Source of the DNA: Telopea speciosissima
Taxonomy: Eukaryota; Streptophyta; Magnoliopsida; Proteales; Proteaceae
Direction of reading: 5' to 3'
DNA: 64,000 nt
Assembly: GCF_018873765.1 (NCBI RefSeq)
Contig: NC_057923.1
Coordinates: 20,493,913-20,557,912 of the forward strand
Numbering within the stretch: position 1 is the stretch's first letter; each line of letters opens with the position of its first letter. Shown here piece by piece: positions 46,491-58,176 of this stretch. The notes beneath the pieces were generated by a model. The model made no database searches. It was not told the origin of the DNA and was given only the letters and a program-made list of their open reading frames with translations. The position numbers and the translations under genes were made by a program.

Positions 46491-48049
46491 AACTTTCCAA
46501 AAAATAATTAGTAGATCAGTTGGTGGTATTAGCTATATATTAATTAGGGAGGAAACAATTAAGCAAGAAACTGATGATCATAGATTCTTTTCATAATTTT
46601 TTGCTTTGTATATGATTCATTCATTGATTATATGGGATAAATATAGAAGTAGAGTTTAGCTAGGAAACACAAAAGTATGTTAACGACCAGTACTGTTTCT
46701 TAAAAATTTTCTTGTAATTATATATGTACATACATATATACATACATACATACGTGATCTGAATTTTTTTTAACGCATGCATATACTTATATTAATTTCT
46801 ATTTGAGCTGATATCTGAAGTCTTCTTCAAGTATATTTTGTTAATTCTTGGAGAACGAATGTGAATAGCATGAGAAGGATTTCCCTCATAAGCCCTGAGT
46901 ACGTATGTAGTTGCTTATTCTTCAATCACCCAACATTTACTCCTACATTCTTATTCAGATGTGATAGCAAAGTTATTGCAGTTGTAGTTCATATTTAGTG
47001 GTTGGCTTATGGATCATTAATTTTAGGGTTTTACTTCTAGATGTTTTTTGGTTTGCTTGGTAATTTTTTTTACTTACGTGAGATTTAAGGAATAACAACT
47101 CATCTTGTCCAAACAAGTTTTTTTTTAAAAAAAAACAGTTATAGCTCTTAGGTCATACTGGACATAACCGGCACAAATATTTTATTCCTCACACACAAGA
47201 TACTTAAGTGATCTTTCTTTTGTACACCTTAGAGATTTATATCAGAACAGTAAAAGATAGTTTTCATAATCATGTTATAAAGAAAGAACGGAAACCTTTT
47301 TTGTCTAATTATTTATTGAGTTTTTCATACCAGCTACCTTTTCTTATGTAGATCATTGATACCTATGATGTTGGAAAGACAGATGATAAGGATTCCATCG
47401 ATGGACCATGGTGAAGTCTAGGGGTGTCAAAAGTTGGACGCACTAGTAGGCCTAACATGAATAATCAGATTATGAAGCATGAGATCGGTTCGATCGATTA
47501 TTAAACGTATTGGGTTTAAGCATGGAATGATTAATAATCATGCATTTTCAGTGCAAGGTACTGGCCTTACGATCACCCGATTGAGACCAACTGAATATTG
47601 TGACCAATCGATAGTCAATCGTTTAGAACCCAATTATAACTCGGTTAAATCCTGATTATAGATTGATTAGCCCAATTATCTTGAGCTCGATTATAGACCG
47701 GTAACCAACCAACCAAATAGAAACATCTTTATGCCTTAGCCTATGAAGCCCAGTTACCTAAACAAATGAAAATGGTTATGGGGTCTTAAATTGATGAGGA
47801 CCGATTAGGTTAAACCAAAACTGGCTAGGCTCGATAGCTAACACCTCTAGTGGAGTCCAATGGAGAAGGTGTGGGAGAGTGGGTCAGGATGTGGGTTGGG
47901 TGCGTGAACATCGGAGGGGATGTCAAAGATGCTAGAATGGATGAGAATTAGAGTCCAATGGCATGGTTCAATCAGACACATTAGTCGATAAACCGACTAC
48001 ATCTTCTTGATAGGGAGAAGTCGGATGACCCTTTAAAGAATTTCTAAGC

Positions 48050-48054
48050 CACGT
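48050..48054. repeat. solo-LTR target duplication, left (cacgt)
   Basis: cacgt precedes tgtcacgccccgg; the same pentamer follows the LTR at 50697-50701. The uninterrupted site is seen in unit 1 near 43121-43145 (taagccacgttgccgcttgc). Confidence 0.85.
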
Positions 48055-50696
48055 TGTCACGCCCCGGCCCAGTTTATAAGGGCCAAGTGTGACTGGATGT
48101 CTCTGACATCCTACCAACCCACCAGGATCGCAAGTGTTGTACTCTATTTGCAAGTCTCATTCACAATTACAGAATTAAATGCAGCGGAAGCAATTTAATA
48201 TATGAATAAGACAGTAAATAAGGAAGATCTAGTGATAACAGCAGTATATATATTAAGTGAAACTGAGTTACATGGTAAGTTCACTAAGGTAACCCAAAAA
48301 CCCCAAAAGACTTATGTACAATAGTCTATACAAAAGTGTTAATACAAAAAGAGAAAGGAAAGAGGTAGCCTGTCAGCTAGGCAGTTCAAGAGAAGGCACA
48401 GTCGTCGCAAGAGCACGAAGCATCATGCTCCACCAAGAAGGGAGTGTCAACTCCAAGAGCTAGAGGTGAGTCCTGTGTAGAGGAGACTCCCACAGAAGCA
48501 CTAGAAGCAACAGTAGTAGACATATCATCTGAAAAATAAAGTGTACACAGGGGTGAGCTCCACTGAACCCAGTAAGGGAAACACACAAGCAAGTGCAAAT
48601 GGTCCACGATGAATGACCTAGATCTAAGAATGCATCTAACAACAATATTAAGTCTCATGAGGTATAAGTGCTACTATAGCAGCATACTAACCTCGATTTC
48701 AGAATATCATAACCAACCGTCGGTCACCTGAGCGAAAGCATTCTACTACGGTGAAGACCCTCCAGTTTCTGCATGAAACATCGGACCCTAGCATACTCCC
48801 AGAGACTAACCCTACTGTTGTTCCCACAGCGGAGCGGATCGCTAACATGGGGACAGTGAATGGCATCCCAATATTACCCTTCAGACCTACCACGGATTAT
48901 CTAACACCTCAACCCCTGTTGGTAAGGGTCGTAGCACTAGGTTCATGATAAATCCTAACCATATGTATACTAACATGATGGCACATGAATCAACATAAGA
49001 TAATACAGTAATTCTGTCCAACAACATCATCATCATAATAACTTCCAAGAAATCAAGTAATAAATGCACATGCAATATGGAAATGCAGCCTAATAACATG
49101 CACATCTAATGCAAAGAAGAAGAAGGCTATAAAACTACATGTTAAGAGTATTATTATGATGCATGGTATGACAGGATTTAACACATAGAAATTAATAGAA
49201 CAAACACACCGAAATTAAGGTCAAAATCCCCTTAGCTGGCGATGATAGACTAGTCTAGGGAAGTGTAACTCCAGTAACCAGACAAGAACAGTGAAGAACA
49301 AGCCAAAAGTAGTCCTAAAACAATGACAAACATCAAGTAATAGGGTCAGGAGTCAGGTCAAGGTCCAACCAAGGTTCAAGGGGCATTTCTGTCAAAATAT
49401 ATTGGATCGAATTTAGATGGCAGAATTGAGGTTTTTGGCCTAGGTGCTCTGATCTTCACATGCAGGCCACCAATTTCAATTTTCACACTGTTCTAAGGTG
49501 GATCAACCTAGGATTGTGATTTAATTATAAAAATTACAATTAATTTGAGGGTTTAAAGAGATATTAACCCCAAATTGGCAATTCTAGGGTTGATCAATTA
49601 GTCAATTAAAATCAGAAAATGGATTCCTATGGGGCAGGTTCAGGTCATAGCCATATTTGAACTGAAATTTGATTTGAAACAGGGTTTGCATATGCTGAAA
49701 TTGGTTTAATAAACCTAACTTTCTAAGCTTTAATGGCTGATTAGGGCTTAGGGCATAATTAGAGCTGAGAATTGGAGGAAAAGAAGATGGGAAGAGTTCA
49801 GATTAGGGCTTACCTGTGTATAATCTCTAAATTCAGTTATAGACAACACAATTGTGTGCAGCAAGATGACTAAATTGCAGCCAAAATCCCAAATTCAGGT
49901 GGAGAACAAAGCCCTACGGTAAGGCCTCTTTCGTCCCTTCTTCCTCTTCTCTTTTCTTCCTTCTTCTATTTTCTTCTCCAAAGTTCTAAGGCTAGAACGA
50001 TTTTTCTCTTATATCTTTCTTATTTGTGAATTGTAAATAGTGTAATGACTTAGTTATATATAGATAGTGGTTTAGTTAAGTGTTGTTCGTTTTTAAAAAA
50101 TAAAATATGTTTTGCAAATTGGTTTCTTAGAACTAATTATGGTATATATGTAGGTAGTGGTTAAGTTAGAGGCTGTTTGTTTTAAAAAGTAAAAATCTGT
50201 TTTTAGAAATTAATTCCTAAATCTGATTTTTAATAGAATTTCGTATCTAATAGCTTATTCTAATTATATAATGATGTCATATGACATCAGGGGTAATCCG
50301 GGTACAGGTAATTGTTGGAAATAGGATTCTCCACTGGGGATGTGGGTCCCACAGAGATAAATTTATCAAAATACCCCTATAACTCTAATTGATCGTACAA
50401 AGCATTATAAAATACAAGTAATTCATACTTACAATGGGTTTTAGTTTATGGAGAGATTCTGCATACTGTCCAGGCAGCAGATCAAACACAGATAACTCAG
50501 GTGCGGGGTTCCATTGGGGTCCTCTGACTCCAGAAAGGCAAGTTGGGAAGAATCCCTGGAATCCTCCATAGGTGTGTCGAGGGATTTGTCTGTGTCCTCG
50601 ATCGATGTAGCCCATAGCATCGAAGCAACCATGGACACCGAATTGGAACCTGAAATCACACAAGTTTCAAAGTTTAAATTTATTACGGTTTTCACA
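48055..50696 (-). mobile_element. solo LTR, 2.64 kb, gypsy-type, minus orientation
   Basis: Ends are TGTCACGCCCCGG... and ...GGTTTTCACA (TG...CA) with a 5-bp target duplication cacgt. On the minus strand it begins TGTGAAAACC and ends ccggggcgtgaca, an ending common in LTRs of plant gypsy chromoviruses. A minus-strand TATA box (ctatatataactaag) lies near 50050-50065, followed by a T/C-rich leader. No gag, pol or second LTR is inside, so this is a solo LTR left by recombination. Small open frames inside (for example 48386-48658) are taken as chance. Confidence 0.8.
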
Positions 50697-50701
50697 CACG
50701 T
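50697..50701. repeat. solo-LTR target duplication, right (cacgt)
   Basis: cacgt, matching 48050-48054. Confidence 0.85.
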
Positions 50702-51118
50702 TGCCGCTTGCGGTAAGTAACTGATTGATTTTCTTCGAACCCATATCAAGATGATCGTTAGACAGAGTATGTGTATTGGAGTTCAAGGAATTAGATTTTA
50801 TCTTTTTCTAATGAACTCTCCACTCTCCAATCCAAATAATAATTGGTTCTTAGAAACTCAGAGGAGCAAAAGACACGTTTACCCCCTAAGATATTTTTTT
50901 TCCAATTCTGACAGCAATTGAGATTTGAGTTGTTTACCTTTTAGTATTGTTGTATAAATACCTTACTAACCCATTCCCTTCCATTTCAAACATTTGATTA
51001 TCATTCTCTATCAGTGGTTTAATTTTAGTATTGTAGCTTCTGATCAGTATAGTTGTGTTTCTAAGAGAGATATGACAATGAAAAGAAAATGAGCAAGATG
51101 AGAAGTTTTGAGAGAGAT

Positions 51119-51690
51119 ATGATAATGAAGAGAAAACAAGTAGAAGAGGATGATTATTTGTTGGAGCTGAAACTATCGGTTGGGGATACATCGACTGAAG
51201 TCGTCTAGAAGAAGCTGATGAATAGTGATCTGGATCATCTGAGCAGAGTATATTGCCAGGGGAATAGGTGAGGAAGCATGTACTGCCCTTCCTTTATCCC
51301 TATGTACTCCATGAATTGGAAGGGGGACCTGGGGGAGGAGGACTGATGGTGCATGTGAAGGACTTGGACGCAGGTACCCATCATTGGTTGAGTTTCAGGA
51401 AGTGGGAGAGCAACGACGGGTCTTACAAGCTTGGGCTGAGTTGGATTACGAACTTTGTAAGGAGGAGAAATATTTGGAAGGACGACATGATAGTCATATT
51501 TTGGGTTGATGACGATTCCACTGATTTCACCAAGAGGGGTTTCTTTTTTCTTTGCTGTTAAGAGATGTTATTACCCTCTACCTGATCAATTTCTCTGCAA
51601 ATTCGCACATAAATTTCTCCATCTCAGCGTGCCTATGCCCGATTATTCTGATTGGTTGTCTAGTGATGAATGAGAGGATAGAGGGCTATT
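51119..51690 (+). pseudogene. B3-domain gene copy B'
   Basis: It is the counterpart of copy B. It shares the TAG after LPGE (51265-51267), adds a stop in the KKKL region (gtctagaag near 51204) and a one-base deletion near 51250, but lacks B's second TAG. An open stretch from 51268 reads RKHVLPFLYPYVLHELEGG and continues through VKDLDAGTHHWLSFRKWESN, RRRNIWKDDMIVIFWVDDDS and TKRGFFFLCC. TATA-like tgtataaata at 50951-50960 is retained. If translated from an internal start it could still give a nearly whole B3 fold, but no good start codon is evident. Confidence 0.75.
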
Positions 51691-52210
51691 CATTGATGAT
51701 TAACAAATCAGTTGGGTGGTCGATGGTGGTGGTAGCTGTCAAGGAAGGAATACGAAGTAAGAAATTAATTGACTCTTTATTTCATCTTTTGCTTTGTATA
51801 TGATTCATTCATTAATGAGATGGGTAAAGATCGAAGTGGGATTTAGCTAGGAAATTAAGACAAGTGTTAATGGTATTGTTCCTTGAAAATCTTCTTATAT
51901 TACATATATGCATATGTGATCTGATTTTTTTTAATGCATGCATATACGTATTAATGCCTGTTTGAGATCTCTAAAGTTTTCTTTAAGAATTATATTTTTA
52001 TTTCTTGGAGAACGTATGTGAATGTTATGGGAAGGGTTTCCTTCATAAGCCCTAAGTAGCTACTTATTCTTCTTCTTTCATCACCCCATGCATGCTCCTT
52101 TTGTCCTGAATTTCTATTCATATAGAAGTGGTAGCAAAGATATTGCAATTATAGTTCCTATTCAGTTGTTGACTGATGGATCATTAATTTTTGGGTTTCA
52201 CTTTCTCTTG

Positions 52211-52440
52211 AAAGAAAGTAGTCTTGAACAATGTATTCCATGTTCCAGAGATTCGGCAAAATTTGATTTTGAAACCTCTTTTAAAAATGATGGGAATGAA
52301 ATTGTATTTTGAGTTTGTTAAAGTTATATTTTTGAAAAATGACGTATTTATTTGGGTTCAGTACTTCCAAATGATGTATTTTAACACAACTAACTTATAC
52401 AACTAGAATGAGGTCCTAGTAGACCATCCAAGAAAATATG
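52211..52440 (+). pseudogene. copia protease/GAG-pre-integrase scrap, copy 2
   Basis: The frame reads MNNVFHVPEIRQNLILKPLL then KMMGMKLYFEFVKVIFLKND, the duplicate of 44651-44850 without the 11-bp insertion. Confidence 0.6.
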
Positions 52441-53098
52441 CTTTGGTGATGCCGATCAACTCCAATGAAACAAAGATACATTGTATTTTTTGGTTTTAGA
52501 TAATGAAACTGAATATAACGTTACAGGTTGGTTCTAAATCGATAAAATGTTTAAACCCTATAAACCATAAAATCAACTGAATAGAATAAAGTGATTTAAA
52601 ATGATTGATTAATGGACTTAAATATTTAGAATTATTCACACATAGAGTCTCAATTGGGTACAAAACCAAATCTAATCCAATTATAAATCATTTACACATA
52701 ATCAATAATAAATCAAACTATGACTGATAATAACTGAAACCGATAGAAGACATATAATCAAATTCAATAACAAATTGAATATTCGAGGAATGATCATTAA
52801 TTGATTTCGATTTCATTTATATTCATTACATCATGAATTGATCCAAAACCAAATTGTTTAACTGGAATCAAACTAATAAACACCCTTTGTTAAAAAATGG
52901 TCTAGGATGTTAGAGTTTTTAATTATGCGAGCTTAATTAATTATTGATAGAGTTAGTAGTTTGGTGGGAGATTACATACATGAACTTGTTTGATCCGTCA
53001 CTCATAGAGGTAGGTTAATCCTATTCATTGTGGAAGTGAACTAGGTTTGGGACAGTATTATAAATATTATGGTCTGGGTCCCTGCAATCTATGTTCAA

Positions 53099-55463
53099 TA
53101 TTCCTCTCTTCCTCCTACAATGAAGTGCAACAAAGATAAACAGAAGGTTGTAGAAAGCTCAGATCGAGGTTGTTATCGTTCAATATTTAAAGAAGGTTCT
53201 TCATTATTCACCATCAACATACGAATGGTGCAAGGTACGCCTTGATCTCTTCTTTGTGAATTTTTACATCGTGTTTTAGGTTCACTGTATGGGTTATGTT
53301 CGGGGTTTCATTCGAAATATTATTATATTACAATTGGTATCAGAGTCATACCATATAGGACTATAATCAATGTTATATTTTGTTGTCATCAATTTCAGAG
53401 TTGAATAATTGTCACTGGTTTCTTTTGGACTCGAAACCAAAGTTTGGATTCATATTCGTCGAGTGGATTTTTTATGCAATAGCGATCAAGAAAAAAAAAA
53501 CTATTGCAGTGGCCATAGATGGCCGTAGAAACCATAACCGGTGGAGTCAAGGAGGACTTGCACATAGAGGTATCCGAATTAGTTTTCTGGCGTTTTGACA
53601 TCGAGACTGTGATCATCGAGGGTCTGAAATTCCTTCACCAGCATTTTAGGAGCCAGTGGTAACTGTAATAGCTGCTGCAACACCCCCCCCCCAAAAAAAA
53701 AAATGATCGATTTTGGCATTTTTTTAGATAACAAATGGGGAGATTTTTTTTTCCCAAATCATAGCCGGTGAGGTTAGGGATGACCTTTGAATCATGGCAA
53801 GACCAGCAACAAGGTGGTTGATCATCGCTTACCACGACTTCAAACAAAAAAAAGGAACTGTCAATTGGCCATGAGAGGACTTTTTCGACCAAATATCATG
53901 GTCAATCATTGTCACCAGGGTCGGTGACGCTTCTTTGGTCGAAGGTTGTGGGTTAAATAAGACCCACAACACACTTGTTCGTGATTCATGGAACCCATTA
54001 GGGTTCTTGAATCGTTAAATGAAGGTTATGGATGAAAGAATTTAGAATATTCTACATACTTTGTTAAAAAAAAAAAAAGGTTACCAATAACCCGAACTCA
54101 AACCGAATTGTCCAGTCCAAACTCGAAACAGGTCGGCTAGACTGTGCTGGTTCGGGTACTCAGGCCAATCCAATAACCAATCGGGTCAACCAGCAGTGAC
54201 TGTCGTCGAGCGGTTAATCAATGTTGACCATAAACATTATTTTAAAAAACTTGAGAACAAAATCAATATTTTTGTTCTAGAACTATTTTGGAATGCATTT
54301 TTAGTTTTAATTTTGTTGCGGAACCAATTTTTGTGTATAATTTTTGTTCTCTGAACTATTTATGATCAGCTTATGCACTATTTCAGTTTCTGTTTATGTC
54401 AGAAACACTTTTAAATGTGTTCCCATAAATATCTCTATCTATACCTATTTATGAATTAGTTTATGTTTACCATGAGCTTAGAAAACTAATCATGACCAAA
54501 AGTAGGTAGAAAATTCATGCTTTTTATGCTTGCATGCCATGTTTGGAACATCCTATGTTTAAGACTGAAAATAAATTGTATGTGTTTGTCTCTTATAATA
54601 TTAAGTGTTTCTGCACAAGTTTGCCCGCATAATATTTTATGGGAAAGCGTGTAAGGTTTGAATGAAATCCACCAAAGTGGCACATCATATTCTTCTATAG
54701 TTTTACTTCTGTAGTACAGTTGGTGGTATTTTCCCAAAGGTGATGTCATTTAAGTTAAGGAAACACATATTGGGAAGGACAATAACCTAGGGGTTCTGTA
54801 TTCCCAAAGGTGATGAGATTTTTAAAGTTATTTTTTTTTTCTACAATAAATGTGGATTAATAAGAGGATCAATGGATTCTTAGCCCAAATGATCTGAATG
54901 TAATAGTAGTTGTAATTTTTATTTGATTTATTTTGATAGTTGTATTAATTATGTCATTAATTAGCCTGATTATCTATGATTTATATCTTGATTATTGTCC
55001 CTCTAGGATATCTATTTCTGAGAATATTCTCTCTACCATTCCTACTCTCACTGAAAATAACCATAAAAAAATGAGTTGAAGACCCAAAAATGGCTTTAGG
55101 GCTATTTGACCTAGATTTGGCTCTCTTGGAGTCCAAACCTGATGCTCTTATTGATAGGAGCACACTTGAAGATAAGGCTAGAAAGAAAAATTAGAAAAAT
55201 ACAATTGTGTGTAAAATACTTGGTGATGGAACTAAATGTATGGGTTATACTGGGCCATACAGAAATTCAACGATTTCAAATACATTGAGATCAAATATCT
55301 CTTAGTAAGGAAAAAGGTTTATGAGAAGCATATCGTGGTGAAACATATTGTGACTAACAGAATATTGACAGATCCTCTTATAAAGGTTTTGCCAGTGGGA
55401 GTGTTCAAAGGTCATCTTTCTAACATGGGTGTAATTAAGTATTTTGATATGCTTGGTTAGTGG
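53099..55463 (+). mobile_element. gutted Ty1/copia element: LTR end, primer site, pol 3' end
   Basis: attggtatcagagtc at 53333-53347 is the initiator-tRNA-Met primer-binding site used by many copia elements, directly after an LTR ending in ttaca. Pol is missing except for the last part, 55236-55463. Between them (53350-55235) the sequence is AT-rich and unrecognisable, with no gag or RT motif. A purine-rich gtgggagc follows the pol stop, but no matching 3' LTR could be aligned. Confidence 0.65.
55236..55463 (+). pseudogene. copia RNase H C-terminal fragment
   Basis: The frame reads FKYIEIKYLLVRKKVYEKHI, VVKHIVTNRILTDPLIKVLP and FKGHLSNMGVIKYFDML before a stop. The pattern HIxIKYxxVRxxV....I.HI.T....ADPLTK.LP...F..H...MGL is the end of copia RNase H. 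The upstream catalytic part is absent. Confidence 0.7.
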
Positions 55464-55833
55464 GAGCTTTGTATCCTATTGATTGTTTTATTATATTTGA
55501 AACTTTAGCCTATATGTTTGGGCACAAATTATTTTTTTTTATATTGGTTATAATGTTACCCTTTATGTTTATGAAAAATTATTTCATTGCTCATTTTATT
55601 TGGTAATTCTTTTATGGTTTTATTTAACCAATATTATTATGATGGTAATAGCCAAAGTTTAAAGACAATTTGCCAAAGTTTGAAGACGGTTTGTCAAAGT
55701 TAAGTATATTAACCCCAGTATATGACGGTTTGCCTGAGTAATGGTTAATATCAAAGTTTACTGCTAGAAGGATATGCTTAAGGATATATGATTGTAAAAT
55801 AATAATAAAATGACCTATATGGAATATTATTTC
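55464..55833. other. AT-rich, short imperfect repeats
   Basis: Three imperfect copies of a caaagttYRaagacRRtttg-like unit lie at about 55653-55700. Nothing else was recognised. Confidence 0.4.
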
Positions 55834-56537
55834 TGATACATCCAAGATTCATCGAACCAATCAGCGACTGCCACGTGTCACAAAACGCCCTGCTCCAGAA
55901 CCAAGGAGAACCAACCGAGGGTCCTACCCGGGCGCGACCTCACCCAGGTGCGGCCTGCATCTAGGCGCGGCCTCACCCAAGCGCTGCCTCTCACCCAGGA
56001 GCTGCCTGCACCCAGGCGCGACATCATGGATGCAGACGTGATGTACACGGACACCGAGGTCGCTCGTCTATGACCCAATCGTGTCACTACAAACTTATGC
56101 CACCACCAGGACTCTAGGCCACCGCTTAGAAGTCACGTCACCCAGACGGATTCAAGCACCAATGGCTTCATCACCACACGCGAGCATCTATCCGCCAACG
56201 GTCTTGATACCACCAGAACACTCCCTCCAACGGGGAGATGGCCAATTAGGATAGAGCCCTGCTACCCAGGGCCTCTATCCACTCAACAGCACACTCGCCA
56301 TCAAACTGGGACTCTCCACACCGCCATACACTACTATAAAAGGCAAGGTACACAACTCCATCAAGGGAGATAAAAAACTCATATTGAATAATCACTATTC
56401 ATCTATTTGCTCAGGAGATCTAACTTTGGCATCGGAGAGCCCTAGGCCAAAACCACATTGATTCTCTCTATTGACCCCTTGGTCCACTTGCAGGTGACGG
56501 CACTTGCAGGACCGCTCGACGATTTCTTGACGCAACA
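55834..56537 (+). repeat. 5' LTR of Tat-type gypsy (left edge inferred)
   Basis: It ends cgcaaca two bases before the primer site. A TATA box, ctataaaaggc, lies at 56334-56344. The left edge is placed at tgatacatccaagattc only because it begins TG next to AT-rich flank. A GC-rich part (55925-56035) repeats a cacccaggcgcggcctg-like unit about five times. Confidence 0.65.
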
Positions 56538-56539
56538 GA

Positions 56540-56558
56540 TTGGCGTCGTCTATGGGAA
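56540..56558 (+). other. primer-binding site of Tat-type gypsy
   Basis: ttggcgtcgtctatgggaa lies two bases inside the LTR, the usual position and form of the gypsy tRNA primer site. Confidence 0.7.
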
Positions 56559-56603
56559 CGACGCTAGCCATTACATCTACTAGCTCGCTTCCATATTCAT
56601 TTA

Positions 56604-58170
56604 ATGGCACGAAGGAAGACTACCACCACCAACAACGTGGCGAGGGATGGATCACCACCCCCAGAGTGCTCTCGCCCTAGAGCCAATGATCAGGACCATG
56701 TCCCTCTGGAGGAAGAGATCCCCCTTAATGACCAGTTTGGGGTCAACGAGCCCAACGATGATGAGGCAGACGATGTGGTGGCGGAGGTGATACCTGACCC
56801 CAATGCACCAGCCACTGTGGGTCAGATCAACGACTTGCAGTGATAGATCCTCGATGAACAATGACTCTTTTGAGAATACTTGACACAGCGTGCGACGTCT
56901 CACCGTCGAAGGACGTTGTCATCAGCAAGGGTGGAGTCCGTACCTCAACAAGAGCCGAACCCTAGGAGATCATCTCCCAGGGGTGGGGGATCAGAGAGAC
57001 TTACGCAACGGGCAACCCCCACTCCGCAGCAAGGGGAGCCTTCCCAGCGTCCCAGGAGAACAAGAGACTGCCCGCCACGGTCAAAGCGTGGGAGGACACC
57101 AACACCCAGGGCAAGGGTGCCTAGCCCAGAGAGATCAGTCCGGAGGCCTGTGTTCAACGGACGACTTGAAGAAGGTCACATACCACGACGAAGCTGGACC
57201 TACAGAGAGGAATTCCCCTCATTTTCGTGACAGGGTTCATCACGGCGTGACCATTCACCGTCCTGCCAACACTCAAGGCGTCGGGAGGGACAGACACGGG
57301 ACGAGGAGCTCGATCGAAGACTCCGCGACCTAGATGAGAAGCTAGAAGGGCTGAAGAAGCAGACCAAAGGCGAGACACATTTCGTACCTGGACAACACCC
57401 AATCTCGACAGAGATCATGTCAGCCACGCTACCTTCCAGGTTCCGACTACCCACCTTTGAACTTTACAGTGGTACCACGGACCTAATGACCACATCAACT
57501 ACTTTAATGGCATGATGACGCTGTATGGTGGGTCGGACGTGGTCTCCTGTCGGGCATTCCCTGCATCCCTCAAGGGAGCAGCCATATCATGGTTCTCCAG
57601 GCTACGACCGAGATCTATAGGCTCGTTCGCAGAGCTATGCGAACAGTTCGTCACCCGCTTCCAAAGCAGTGTCAAGCAGAAGAAGACCACCGTCAACCTA
57701 TTGAACGTGGTACAGAACCCTGGGGAATCTCTCAAGGAGTATGTTAGCAGGTTCACCAAGGAGTCCCTGGAGGTTCGAGACTTGGACGAACAGACACAGC
57801 ATGCAGCCCTAGCAGGAGGTATCAAGGACCTAGACCTGATCAAGGACCTGACACATCATGAGACCAGGACTATGAAAGAGCTCCTGGAGCGGTGCAACGA
57901 GTTTGTAAATATGGCCGAGGTACTATATGCGAGAACGAAGATAATCGAGGCCAAGCTGCAGGACAACAAGAGGTCAGCACCTGATGACCGCAAAGAAAGT
58001 AAGAGGTCGAGGATAGAGCATGGATAAGAGAAGGGCGACCGCCCATCTGGGAGGACTGACCGTAGCCCAGAGAGAAGTGAGAGGGCAAGCAGCCCTGAGT
58101 TCACACCACTGAACACCACCAAGTCCCAGATACTCATGCAGATCCAAAATCGTGACCTACTCCTTGGCCA
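56604..58170 (+). pseudogene. gypsy gag, frameshifted and with stops
   Basis: Gag forms the virus-like particle. It starts MARRKTTTTNNVARDGSPPP and has an Arg/Ser/Pro-rich middle (56880-57230). The retrotransposon gag domain follows, with LPTFELYSGTTD and then, in another frame, AISWFSRLRPRSIGSFAELC and TVNLLNVVQNPGESLKEYV, closing with RKESKRSRIEHG. Frame changes occur near 57483 and 58165. Stops lie at 56841, 56844 and 57228, among others. The zinc-finger-like element is on the pol frame at about 58213: YYLFHKENGHDIEEC, where Tyr replaces the usual first Cys. Confidence 0.8.
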
Positions 58171-58176
58171 CGACCC

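Larger units (their letters stand above)
45594..53098 (+). repeat. tandem duplication unit 2, interrupted by a solo LTR
   Basis: It is collinear with 40619-45584 except for a 2642-bp LTR plus its 5-bp target duplication. Without these the unit is 4.86 kb. Nine bases (about 45585-45593) of filler separate the units. The promoter-like region upstream of copy A is not repeated before A'. Confidence 0.85.

Noticed and set aside
48386-48893. small proteins within the 2.64-kb LTR
   Set aside because: Short frames in an LTR with precise ends; no domain and no splice structure.
56945-57454. overlapping frames on both strands across gag
   Set aside because: Shadow frames of the Arg/Pro/Ser-rich gag segment; no independent support.
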